From: Rubrobacteraceae bacterium
Lineage (GTDB): Bacteria > Actinomycetota > Rubrobacteria > Rubrobacterales > Rubrobacteraceae
Direction of reading: 5' to 3'
DNA length: 6,645 bases
NCBI GenBank assembly: GCA_021156345.1
Contig: JAJNDJ010000042.1
Location: 1-6,645, forward strand
Shown one piece after another: positions 1 to 5,448 of the stretch. A program made the translations under genes and the position numbers. The stretch's first letter is position 1, and each line of letters begins with the position of its first letter. Below the pieces are notes generated by a model, which was given only the letters and a program-made list of their open reading frames with translations, was not told the origin of the DNA and did no database searches.

Positions 1-82
1 ACCCGCCACCGCACTATGAGCCAGATCGGGGGCTAAAGAGCTACCCTTCGATGGCAACGCTCGTGGCCCGGGCCGCTCGTTA

Positions 83-811
83 TCAAACCTCACGTCCGAG
101 GAGCCGGGAGATGACGCTCTTAGGCTTCTCATAGGCGAACACGGCGTATGTACGGAAGCGTCTGATCTGGGTCCTGGGGCCGTAGCGGCCCCAGGAAAAG
201 CCATCGCCCGGCTTCGCCAGGCGAAGGTCGATTATCTGGAAGCTATGGCCGAGCTCGCGTGCGAAGGCCGAGAGGATGGGGTCCTCGGACTCGAGGCACT
301 GTTCGTAGGAGAGCACCCCGGGGTTAGTCCGCCACACGTGGGCCAGCCGGTCCTCGTGAACGTCGTCGATAAGGCTCTGGTGCGGTGGCTCGAACATCCG
401 GAACAGTTCACTCAGGAACTGTTCCAACGAGTCGGCCTGGTGTAGGATCACAGGCGCGTCATGGCAGGCGAAGTAGATAGGACCCCACCTCGTGGTGTCG
501 GGATGAAGATCTACGACCCAAAAATTGCCATAGCCGTCTGCCGCGATCGGGAGGCCATCCGGGAATACCTGTTCGAACTCGAACATGAGATCCCTACCCG
601 TGAAATCGACCTGATCGACCGTTCCGTAGAAACCTCTACACGCGCCGAGCAACTCCGCTATCTCTGGAGGGATACGACACGGTAGCCGGTTGGCGAAGTC
701 CTGCAGATCTGTATCGGAGAGGCCGGGGAAAAGCTCCAACGTGACGGCGTTGCCATCTTCGTCGATGAGCGTGCCGGCCTGAGCCCGGCGGATGATTTCT
801 AGAGGAGTCAT
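83..811 (-). CDS. SUKH-1 / SMI1-KNR4 domain protein
   Basis: Encodes 242 residues from the ATG at 811. The central part (about residues 85-137) reads like a SUKH-1 domain: an 'LPIAADGYGNFWVVDL' segment, a turn with 'WGPIYFACHD', then an 'ADSLEQFLSELF' helix. This is the usual order of the 'ia.dg.Gn.w..dl' strand pair and closing 'S...Fl' helix in that family. An earlier 'LPCRIPPEIAELL' (about 43-55) fits the family's N-terminal helix. Known SUKH proteins include immunity proteins against secreted or contact-dependent toxins and yeast Smi1/Knr4 scaffolds; no toxin gene is visible here, so the role is open. About 100 residues follow the core, longer than a minimal SUKH protein. No signal peptide or membrane segment is evident. 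The start is uncertain: a TTG at 862 would add 17 residues, with a weak GAGAG upstream, and the 811 ATG has no clear Shine-Dalgarno. It is last in the clpS direction, 73 bases after clpS (22 with the TTG). Confidence 0.82.
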   Translation of the reverse strand: MTPLEIIRRAQAGTLIDEDGNAVTLELFPGLSDTDLQDFANRLPCRIPPEIAELLGACRGFYGTVDQVDFTGRDLMFEFEQVFPDGLPIAADGYGNFWVVDLHPDTTRWGPIYFACHDAPVILHQADSLEQFLSELFRMFEPPHQSLIDDVHEDRLAHVWRTNPGVLSYEQCLESEDPILSAFARELGHSFQIIDLRLAKPGDGFSWGRYGPRTQIRRFRTYAVFAYEKPKSVISRLLGREV

Positions 812-884
812 AATTGGCAAACGTCTCTGTACGATCATACGGGCGCACACCGCGGTTACCAAGGTCTCTCTTGGTGACGCGCAC

Positions 885-1220
885 CTAGTCGGGTTCTATG
901 GTGGCGATGAGGCCCTCGTTGTTCAGCCCATCCTGGTAGAGCTCGGCCAGCTCTTTGTGGCACTTGGTGGCTACGGCCTTGCCCTTGGTATGGGCCTCCA
1001 TCATGATGTCTACAGCCCTTCGTACGGACATGCGCGGGATCACTTTCTGCAACACGGCGACTACGTGCTCCATCGGCGTGTAGTCGTCGTTGTGCAGTAT
1101 GACTTTGTAAGGGGGCTCCTGGGTGACACTGCGCTCGATCTCTATCCCCGGCTTCGTCTCGGTCGAAGAGGCGGAAGGGACTGCTACGCCATGCAACGTT
1201 GGTATGCCTCGCACTTTCAT
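885..1220 (-). CDS. clpS: ATP-dependent Clp protease adaptor ClpS
   Basis: ClpS binds proteins with a destabilising N-terminal residue (Leu, Phe, Trp, Tyr) and hands them to the N domain of a Clp/Hsp100 ATPase for degradation by ClpP in the cytoplasm. The product is 111 residues, close to the family's usual 100-110. The core begins near residue 38 with 'YKVILHNDDYTPMEHVV'. N44, D45 and D46 match the N-degron-binding residues, M50 the gatekeeper methionine, and H77 in 'AHTKGKA' the conserved binding-pocket histidine. The C-terminal 'ELAELYQDGL...IATIEPD' is also typical. The first 37 residues are the variable extension that in other ClpS proteins enters the ClpA pore. The ATG at 1220 is directly abutted by GGAG, which is too close to serve it; a GTG two codons later (1214) sits six bases from the same GGAG and may be the true start. 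No clpA or clpC is in the window. Confidence 0.96.
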   Translation of the reverse strand: MKVRGIPTLHGVAVPSASSTETKPGIEIERSVTQEPPYKVILHNDDYTPMEHVVAVLQKVIPRMSVRRAVDIMMEAHTKGKAVATKCHKELAELYQDGLNNEGLIATIEPD

Positions 1221-1224
1221 CTCC
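1212..1224 (-). promoter_or_regulatory. Ribosome binding site that may decide the clpS start
   Basis: On the minus strand the order is GGAG (1224-1221), ATG (1220-1218), AAA, GTG (1214-1212). GGAG has zero spacing to the ATG but six bases to the in-frame GTG, which is a normal Shine-Dalgarno distance. This favours initiation at GTG, giving a 109-residue ClpS. The ATG is kept as the annotated start by convention. Confidence 0.45.
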
Positions 1225-1250
1225 GGATCGCCGAACTGATCACGTAAGGC

Positions 1251-1279
1251 AAAATACCGCGACGACGCCGGATGCGCAA
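1251..1279 (-). promoter_or_regulatory. Possible internal promoter for clpS
   Basis: In the 61-base gap between the acuC stop and clpS, the minus strand reads TTGCGC (1279-1274), 17 bases, then TATTTT (1256-1251). The -10 matches four of six consensus bases and the -35 three, at ideal spacing. A start near 1244 would leave a leader of about 24-30 bases. It would let clpS and the SUKH gene be expressed apart from acuBC. This is sequence resemblance only. Confidence 0.3.
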
Positions 1280-1281
1280 CC

Positions 1282-2466
1282 CTATATGTTCTGCTGAATC
1301 CTGGGCAACACTTGCTCCACGAGCTCCTCGACGCTGCGAAGGTTGCGCTCCGCGATCTTCGCGGTACGCGATCCCTGCGTATAATCCTCGGGGTCGTCTC
1401 GCATGAGAGGCGGCAGCTCGACCGGGCTCTTACCGCTCCATTTCGAGAGCCAGTCCTCGGATACTTTCTCGGGGAGTTCCTGGTGGGAGACGGCGGCCCA
1501 GAGCGAGGTCCAGGCACGCGGGACGACGCGCCAGATGTCGTAGCCTCCGCCGCCCGTTGCGACCCAGCGGCCTCCGCAGAGGTGGTGGGCCAGGTCGTGT
1601 ATCCGATGGGGCACGTGCTCGTAGAAGCGGGTCGTTGCGGAGAGGTGTGTCAGGGGGTCGAGGGCGTGGCCGTCGCAGCCGTTCTGGGAGAGGATTAAAT
1701 CGGGACCGAAGGCACGAAGGGCCTGGGGGACGACAGCCTCGAAGCAGGAGACCCAGGACTCGTCGCCCGTAAAGGGCTCGAGCGGAACGTTGACGGAGTA
1801 GCCCACGCCGCCGTTGCGGCCCTTCTCATCGACCCCGCCGCTACCGGGGAAGAGGTAGCGGCCGGACTCGTGCATCGAGACGGTCATGACGTCGGGGTCG
1901 CTGTAGAACATCCACTGCACGCCGTCGCCGTGGTGGGCGTCGGTGTCGACGTAGGCGATGCGGATGCCAGGATGCTCCTCTTTGAGGCGTGAGATCGCGA
2001 CGCCGGCGTCGTTGTAGACGCAAAAGCCGCTCGCCCTAGATCGCATGGCGTGGTGCAGCCCGCCCGAGATGCACATGGCGTGGTCCGCCTCACCGGCCAT
2101 CACGAGGCGGCATGCTGCGAGCACACCACCTACCACGCGGGCGCAGGCCTCGTGCATGTCAGGGAAGATGGGGTTGTCCGGGGTCCCGAGACCGTAGTCC
2201 AGGAGGTCGGGCAGATCCCCCGTTCCCCGCCCGGCCTTCTGGACCATGCGCACGTAGCTGAGACTGTGGACGGTCGTCAGGTCCTCGTCTGTCGCCGGTC
2301 CGGAGGAGACGAAGGGATAGTCTTCAAGCAGCCCGAGGGCTTCGCAGAGTTCGAGGGCGAGACGCACGCGGAGGGGGTTGAAAGGATGGTCACCGCCGAA
2401 GCCGTAGTTCTCGAGGGCCAGATCGTGGACTATGGCGGCCCGGCCGCTCAAGGCCTGGGCGGCCAC
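1282..2466 (-). CDS. acuC: AcuC-type protein lysine deacetylase (HDAC family)
   Basis: Zinc-dependent lysine deacetylase of the arginase/HDAC superfamily, 394 residues, about the usual AcuC length. In B. subtilis AcuC deacetylates and reactivates acetyl-CoA synthetase, linking acetate or acetoin use to energy state. The whole active site is visible: the tandem histidines H138-H139 in 'GGLHHAM'; the 'DTDAHHGDG' loop at 174-182, with D176 and H178 as expected zinc ligands; D265 in 'NGCDGHALDPL' as third ligand; and catalytic Y309 at the end of 'GGGGY'. The C-terminal 60 residues, starting with 'EDWLSKW', are the variable tail seen in AcuC. The start is GTG at 2466, inside the last codons of acuB (19-base overlap). 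An in-frame TTG at 2451 forms a TTGA overlap with the acuB stop and would also give a good N-terminus ('SGRAAIVHD'). Neither start has a strong Shine-Dalgarno, so translation is probably coupled to acuB. Confidence 0.95.
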   Translation of the reverse strand: MAAQALSGRAAIVHDLALENYGFGGDHPFNPLRVRLALELCEALGLLEDYPFVSSGPATDEDLTTVHSLSYVRMVQKAGRGTGDLPDLLDYGLGTPDNPIFPDMHEACARVVGGVLAACRLVMAGEADHAMCISGGLHHAMRSRASGFCVYNDAGVAISRLKEEHPGIRIAYVDTDAHHGDGVQWMFYSDPDVMTVSMHESGRYLFPGSGGVDEKGRNGGVGYSVNVPLEPFTGDESWVSCFEAVVPQALRAFGPDLILSQNGCDGHALDPLTHLSATTRFYEHVPHRIHDLAHHLCGGRWVATGGGGYDIWRVVPRAWTSLWAAVSHQELPEKVSEDWLSKWSGKSPVELPPLMRDDPEDYTQGSRTAKIAERNLRSVEELVEQVLPRIQQNI

Positions 2467-3098
2467 AGGACGGAGTAGCCTGCCTCTTCCAGGTATCCGA
2501 CCACCTCGGTGGTGTCGATGGTGTCTACCCTGAAAACGACGACGCGTTCCCTGACAGCTCCTTCCTCATTGGGCTCCCTTATCGGCCCCATCGCCGCGCT
2601 GACGATGTTTATGCCGCACATCCCGAAGACGCCCGCCGCGCCGGCCAGGGACCCCGGCCTATCTGGAACCGCGATCTCCATGCGGCTTCCCGGCTCGTTG
2701 GCTCCCACAAGGTAGACCAGCGCACTCATAACGTCAGAGGAGGTGATGATTCCGACCAGTTCCCCGCCCTCGACGACGGGGAGGGAGCCGATCCTGCGCT
2801 CGCGCATGGTGTTCGCGGCCTGCTCTATCGGATCGTCGGGGAGGACACTTACCACGTCGCTGGCCATCACGTCCTCGACCAGGATCTCTTGCAGCGCGGC
2901 GGCCCGCTCCTGGTCCCCGAACGCGGGGGTCGCCGAACGCAAGTCCCTGTCCGAGACGATCCCGACGAGCCTCCCTTCTGTAAGGACTGGAAGGTGCCTG
3001 ATGCGCCTCTCCCTGCACAGGGCTAGCGCCGTCCCCACCGTCTCATCCGGCGCGAGCGTCACAATCTCACTGGTCATCGAGTCTCTTACAAGAAGCAT
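2448..3098 (-). CDS. acuB: AcuB-like CBS-CBS-ACT domain protein
   Basis: Encodes 216 residues, nearly the length of B. subtilis AcuB. Two CBS domains form the N-terminal two thirds: CBS1 about 1-56 with 'RRIRHLPVL...LVGIVSDRDL', and CBS2 about 73-130 with 'RRIGSLPVVE...LVGIITSSDV'. Together they make a Bateman module that usually binds adenine nucleotides. An ACT domain follows at about 138-212, starting 'MEIAVPDRPGSLAGAAGVF' and continuing with 'GINIVSAAMG'; ACT domains usually bind amino acids or similar small ligands. The domain order and the overlap with acuC identify it as AcuB. Its biochemical role is unproven even in Bacillus; sensing energy charge for the AcuC step is a reasonable inference. 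The ATG at 3098 is preceded by AAGGAG at seven bases, which is decisive against longer N-terminal readings. It is the first gene of the acuB-acuC unit. Confidence 0.92.
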   Translation of the reverse strand: MLLVRDSMTSEIVTLAPDETVGTALALCRERRIRHLPVLTEGRLVGIVSDRDLRSATPAFGDQERAAALQEILVEDVMASDVVSVLPDDPIEQAANTMRERRIGSLPVVEGGELVGIITSSDVMSALVYLVGANEPGSRMEIAVPDRPGSLAGAAGVFGMCGINIVSAAMGPIREPNEEGAVRERVVVFRVDTIDTTEVVGYLEEAGYSVLWPPRP

Positions 3099-3105
3099 TG
3101 GATAA

Positions 3106-3111
3106 CTCCTT
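3106..3111 (-). promoter_or_regulatory. Strong Shine-Dalgarno of acuB
   Basis: The minus strand reads AAGGAG, followed by seven bases and the ATG at 3098. It fixes the acuB start; the open frame continues upstream to 3239 but without domain content there. Confidence 0.8.
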
Positions 3112-3121
3112 CCCTCATCGC

Positions 3122-3150
3122 ATTGTATAGTAGTGGATCGGCGCAGGTAA
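3122..3150 (-). promoter_or_regulatory. Probable acuBC promoter
   Basis: The minus strand carries TTACCT (3150-3145), a 17-base spacer, and TACAAT (3127-3122). The -10 differs from TATAAT at one base; the -35 is weak. A start around 3115 would leave a leader of roughly 17 bases that just contains the AAGGAG. It faces away from the promoter of the divergent plus-strand gene. Confidence 0.5.
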
Positions 3151-3159
3151 GCGTGCGCC

Positions 3160-3168
3160 TGGTATAAA
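3160..3168 (+). promoter_or_regulatory. Extended -10 promoter of a leaderless gene
   Basis: TGGTATAAA is a full extended -10 element: TG, one base, then TATAAA, five of six to consensus. No recognisable -35 box lies 16-18 bases upstream, which the TG extension can offset. The box ends at 3168 and the ATG begins at 3175, the normal distance from a -10 to the transcription start. The mRNA would therefore begin at or next to the AUG. No Shine-Dalgarno is present, which agrees. Confidence 0.5.
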
Positions 3169-3174
3169 GCCCTT

Positions 3175-3549
3175 ATGCCCGAGTATCTCAAAGAACTTCT
3201 TGCAGATAGCGCGACGGCCCTGGTGCGTGAGAGCTTCACAGGCGTGAGCGCCCCGTGGTGGTGGGAGCGGCGCCTAGGAGGCGGAATCGAGATCTGCCAG
3301 GAGTTCGACCCTGAAGGCGCGAGTCATGAGATCTCAGCGAAGACAGGCCGCGAGGTCTCCGAAGTCCGCCGGGCTATTGCCGAGGAACTCGGCCTCGACG
3401 ACGACGAGCCTGTGGTCCTCACTTTCGAGATAGCGGGCGAGACCGAGACCCGCCGCGCCGCCCAGATGCTAGGAGAACGTTCCTCAGAACCGGAGGGCCT
3501 CGCCGCAGGGCTCTACCAACGGATCGAAAAGATCGTCAGGAACGCGTAG
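3175..3549 (+). CDS. Unrecognised 124-residue protein, probably leaderless
   Basis: I do not recognise the family. The protein is small, acidic and soluble in character, without a signal peptide or membrane span. Visible parts are an N-terminal helix (about 1-20, 'YLKELLADSATALVRE'), an unusual 'SAPWWWERRL' segment with three tryptophans in a row (28-30) followed by a glycine-rich turn, a helix-turn-helix-like stretch (about 50-73, 'ISAKTGREVSEVRRAIAEEL'), an acidic 'LDDDEPVVLTFEIAGETETR' strand-and-helix, and a C-terminal helix (about 109-122). Whether the middle stretch is a DNA-binding fold cannot be decided by eye. Codon composition matches its neighbours, so recent transfer is not suggested. 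It is divergent from acuB across 76 bases and ends three bases before the opposing rhodanese stop. It has its own extended -10 box and no ribosome binding site. Its place opposite acuB permits, but does not show, a link to acuBC regulation. Confidence 0.72.
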   Translation: MPEYLKELLADSATALVRESFTGVSAPWWWERRLGGGIEICQEFDPEGASHEISAKTGREVSEVRRAIAEELGLDDDEPVVLTFEIAGETETRRAAQMLGERSSEPEGLAAGLYQRIEKIVRNA

Positions 3550-3552
3550 GGG

Positions 3553-3882
3553 TCAATACCTCGGGACAGAATCGTCTACGGAGGAGTAGGCCTCGAGACC
3601 CCCTTCCAGATTGAGGACGCTGTCGAATCCGGCCCGCTGGAGGGCCATGGCGACGTAGGAGCTGCGGTTGCCATGGTGGCAGATCACTACGGTCTCGGCA
3701 TCAGGGTCTAGCTCCGTAAAACGCCCCTCCAGTTGGGACATGGGGATGAGCTCTGAGCCCTCTATGCGGGCGAGCTTGAACTCCCAGGGCTCGCGCACAT
3801 CGAGCAGCACGGGACGCTCTCCGGCATCGAGCCTGCTCTTCAGAGCGCGCGGCGATATGTTTTCGTAGTCGAAGGTCTCCAT
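3553..3882 (-). CDS. Single-domain rhodanese-like sulfurtransferase
   Basis: A 109-residue single rhodanese domain, the length of GlpE-type and PspE-type proteins. It has the N-terminal 'LLDVREPWEF' motif (about 26-35), with D28 and R30 in the usual place, and the active-site loop 'CHHGNRS' at 68-74, so the persulfide-carrying C68 is present and the domain should be catalytic. The C-terminal 'GFDSVLNLEGGLEAY' is the family's standard closing strand and helix. It should move sulfane sulfur from a donor such as thiosulfate or a persulfide to a thiol acceptor in the cytoplasm; the natural partners cannot be told. It follows the Dabb gene by four bases, so the two are almost certainly co-transcribed. 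The ATG at 3882 has only a weak upstream GAG, so coupling to the preceding gene is likely. Its stop lies three bases from the convergent plus-strand gene. Confidence 0.93.
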   Translation of the reverse strand: METFDYENISPRALKSRLDAGERPVLLDVREPWEFKLARIEGSELIPMSQLEGRFTELDPDAETVVICHHGNRSSYVAMALQRAGFDSVLNLEGGLEAYSSVDDSVPRY

Positions 3883-3886
3883 GTCG

Positions 3887-4177
3887 CTAGAACTCGTAGT
3901 CTGCGACGATGCGGCCTGTCGTGGTGGCGTCGAGCTTCTGGACTACAGCCAGGTGCGCTGGATGCTCCATGTACTCCCGAAGACCGGCAGTGTCCTCGAA
4001 CCTGGCAAAGAGAGCGTGGGTATATCCTCCGGAGCGCCCCGAGAAGTCTTCACCCACGGAGAGGTCAACCGTGCTCGGCACCTCATCTCTCAAAGCACGG
4101 AGAGACGATACGAGATCCTCGACCTCTTCTTCCGAGGCCTCTTCCCGAACGGCGAAAAACATGAGATGGTCTACCAT
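3887..4177 (-). CDS. Dabb (stress-responsive alpha/beta-barrel) domain protein
   Basis: A 96-residue protein that is a single Dabb domain, a dimeric ferredoxin-like alpha/beta barrel. Typical features are the N-terminal 'MVDHLMFFAVREEASEEEVE', a middle 'LSVGEDFSGRSGGYTHALFARF' (about 39-60), and the signature 'YMEHPAHLAVVQKL' (69-82), where the HPxH motif is the family hallmark. A last strand, 'GRIVADYEF', ends the protein. Dabb proteins are often stress-induced, and a few act as enzymes (for example polyketide cyclases in plants); the activity here is unknown. The ATG at 4177 is chosen because the domain begins there and a GAGG lies eight bases or so upstream; an ATG at 4228 would add 17 residues outside the domain. 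It is the first gene of a two-gene unit with the rhodanese, suggesting an oxidative or sulfur stress setting, which is inference. Confidence 0.9.
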   Translation of the reverse strand: MVDHLMFFAVREEASEEEVEDLVSSLRALRDEVPSTVDLSVGEDFSGRSGGYTHALFARFEDTAGLREYMEHPAHLAVVQKLDATTTGRIVADYEF

Positions 4178-4230
4178 AGCTCTTCCCTCGTCCCGAACAT
4201 ACCCCATAGAGTCTAGCAGGAAGGCCACAA

Positions 4231-4317
4231 ATGGATGCGGCGCTGGCTCATCTATCTTATGGTCGCCGATGGAAGGGGCTCATTAGGTCCCAAGATCCGT
4301 TCCCGGAGAATCCCTGA
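4231..4317 (+). CDS. Candidate 28-codon micro-ORF
   Basis: In the 189-base gap between the Dabb and reductase genes, the plus strand has an ATG followed by 27 further sense codons and TGA, starting 'MDAALAHLSYGRRWKGL'. AGGAAGG lies six bases before the ATG (4218-4224), a credible ribosome binding site. No convincing promoter was found, and an ORF this short arises often by chance. A hairpin begins 17 bases after its stop. Nothing about its function can be said, and it may well not be expressed. Confidence 0.15.
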   Translation: MDAALAHLSYGRRWKGLIRSQDPFPENP

Positions 4318-4333
4318 CACCTGAAGCCGCGCC

Positions 4334-4360
4334 TTGCAGAAGGTCAAAGTCCCTCTGCAA
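4334..4360. terminator. Hairpin beyond the aldo/keto reductase stop
   Basis: TTGCAGAAGG (4334-4343) and CCCTCTGCAA (4351-4360) can pair over ten positions with one mismatch, around the seven-base loop TCAAAGT. On the minus strand the stem begins six bases after the reductase TAA, the right place for its terminator, but no T-run follows in that direction. On the plus strand the stem is followed by ATTGCTTT, a poor T tract. Tail-less hairpins are commonly proposed as terminators in actinobacteria, so the call is plausible but unproven. Confidence 0.42.
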
Positions 4361-4366
4361 ATTGCT

Positions 4367-5335
4367 TTAAGCGTAGAAGTTTCGGTCCCAGCGGTAGTTC
4401 TTGAGAACCATCACCTGATCCTCAGGGAGTCCCTTGCCGTCACCGACGGCCATATTGCGCTCGACGTTGCGGACGGAGCGCATGCCTGGGATGACGCTCG
4501 AGACGGCAGGATGGCTCAGGATGTACCGGAGCGCTATCTCGGCCATCTCGTCCTCGCTCACACCTAGCTCGGAGACGATGGCCCGCACGCGGTCGTAGAC
4601 TTCTCGTTTGCGTGCACCGCGGAAGTAGTCGTTACGGAAATCTCCCTCTTCGAAGGTGGTATCCGGTGTGATCCTACCCGCCAGGGAGCCCTCGTCGAAT
4701 GGCACCCTGACTATGACGCCGACGTCGTGCTCCTGGCAGGCTGGCAGTAGCCGGTCCTCCGGGCTCTGATCGAAGACGTTATAGATCACCTGCACCGTAT
4801 CTACCGCGCCGGTCTCGATGAGCCTCACCGCGTTCGACGCCTGGTGGTCGTTTATGGAGACGCCGAAAGCACGGATCTTACCTTCTCTTTTGAGGTCCTC
4901 GATCGCCTCGAGCCAATCCCCATTACCGACCCAGTCATCCTGCCAGACGTGGAACTGCTGCACGTCGATGGTGTCCAATCCGAGGTTGGAGAGGCTCTGC
5001 TCCGTACACTCCCTGACGTACTGCCCGGGGAACGCTTCTTCAGGGGGAATGCCCTCAGGAGCAGGCCAGACCCTGTTCTTCGGCGGGACCTTGGTGGCGA
5101 TGTGGATGGTCTCGTCCCTATCTTGGACCAACTTCCCTACCAGCCGCTCGCTGTGTCCCTCCCCGTAGGCCAGGGCCGTGTCTATGAAATTGAGCCCGAG
5201 GTCTACGGCCCTGTTCAGGGCCTTCAGCGATTCCTCGTCCTTCGCACCGAGCCAGGCGTCGCCGGCGATGCCCCAGGCTCCGTAGCCAATCTCCGATACC
5301 TCCAGGCCCGTCCTGCCGAGCGTTCTGTAGTTCAC
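4367..5335 (-). CDS. Aldo/keto reductase
   Basis: NAD(P)H-dependent oxidoreductase with an aldo/keto reductase TIM barrel, 322 residues, the common length. It opens with the family's '[18 protein letters not shown]'. The catalytic tetrad is complete: D52 and Y57 in '[14 protein letters not shown]', K82 in 'ATKVPP', and H129 in '[11 protein letters not shown]'. The C-terminal '[16 protein letters not shown]' (about 280-295) is the cofactor-binding segment, whose arginines commonly prefer NADPH. It resembles IolS/YajO-type reductases from bacteria more than the mammalian aldose reductases, so sugars or small aldehydes and ketones are likely substrates, but none can be named. The start is GTG at 5335, with GGAGG four bases upstream (5344-5340). 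It stands alone: divergent from the dynamin-like gene, and separated from the Dabb gene by 189 bases containing a hairpin. Confidence 0.94.
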   Translation of the reverse strand: MNYRTLGRTGLEVSEIGYGAWGIAGDAWLGAKDEESLKALNRAVDLGLNFIDTALAYGEGHSERLVGKLVQDRDETIHIATKVPPKNRVWPAPEGIPPEEAFPGQYVRECTEQSLSNLGLDTIDVQQFHVWQDDWVGNGDWLEAIEDLKREGKIRAFGVSINDHQASNAVRLIETGAVDTVQVIYNVFDQSPEDRLLPACQEHDVGVIVRVPFDEGSLAGRITPDTTFEEGDFRNDYFRGARKREVYDRVRAIVSELGVSEDEMAEIALRYILSHPAVSSVIPGMRSVRNVERNMAVGDGKGLPEDQVMVLKNYRWDRNFYA

Positions 5336-5415
5336 GCAGCCTCCATGTGTAGTCCTTGCCAGATGATTATTCCTCTTGTTACCACGAGCGGGGCATCGCG
5401 AAACCGTGAGTCGTA

Positions 5416-5421
5416 TATAAT
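5416..5421 (+). promoter_or_regulatory. -10 box of the dynamin-like gene
   Basis: A perfect TATAAT lies 27 bases before the GTG start, within TATATAAT. No good -35 box appears 16-18 bases upstream. A start near 5428 would leave a leader of about 20 bases containing the GGAGG. An eight-base palindrome, TGCATGCA (5425-5432), covers the likely start point. Confidence 0.55.
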
Positions 5422-5435
5422 GCTTGCATGCAGAA

Positions 5436-5440
5436 GGAGG
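5436..5440 (+). promoter_or_regulatory. Shine-Dalgarno fixing a GTG start
   Basis: GGAGG is followed by eight bases and the GTG at 5449. This is optimal placement and shows that the dynamin-like protein starts with GTG; the first in-frame ATG is far inside the GTPase domain's frame, beyond the P-loop. Confidence 0.8.
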
Positions 5441-5448
5441 TATAAGGG

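Noticed and set aside
65..74. Palindrome GGCCCGGGCC just beyond the SUKH stop as a terminator
   Set aside because: Perfect ten-base palindrome but with no loop and no T-run; the GC-rich composition makes such a sequence likely by chance.
3..131. Plus-strand open frame entering from the left edge, which could be the tail of another gene
   Set aside because: Only about 43 codons, no recognisable motif, and it overlaps the end of the SUKH gene; too little to support a call.
83..862. Complete toxin-immunity module around the SUKH gene
   Set aside because: No toxin, secretion or repeat-rich gene is present in the window; the neighbour is clpS.
792..1247. Plus-strand open frame of 151 codons over clpS
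   Set aside because: It is antisense to a clearly conserved ClpS sequence and has no recognisable domain; typical high-GC shadow frame.
1221..1517. Open N-terminal extension of clpS giving a 210-residue reading
   Set aside because: The added 99 residues are rich in Arg, Ser and Pro and are the out-of-frame reading of the acuC 3' end; ClpS homology starts only after 1220.
3099..3239. Longer acuB start within the open frame
   Set aside because: It would run through both divergent promoters and overlap the plus-strand gene; the ATG at 3098 has a strong AAGGAG and matches the first CBS domain.
5336..5415. Promoter for the aldo/keto reductase on the minus strand
   Set aside because: AT-rich blocks such as AATAATC occur there, but no -35/-10 pair with good spacing could be chosen over others.
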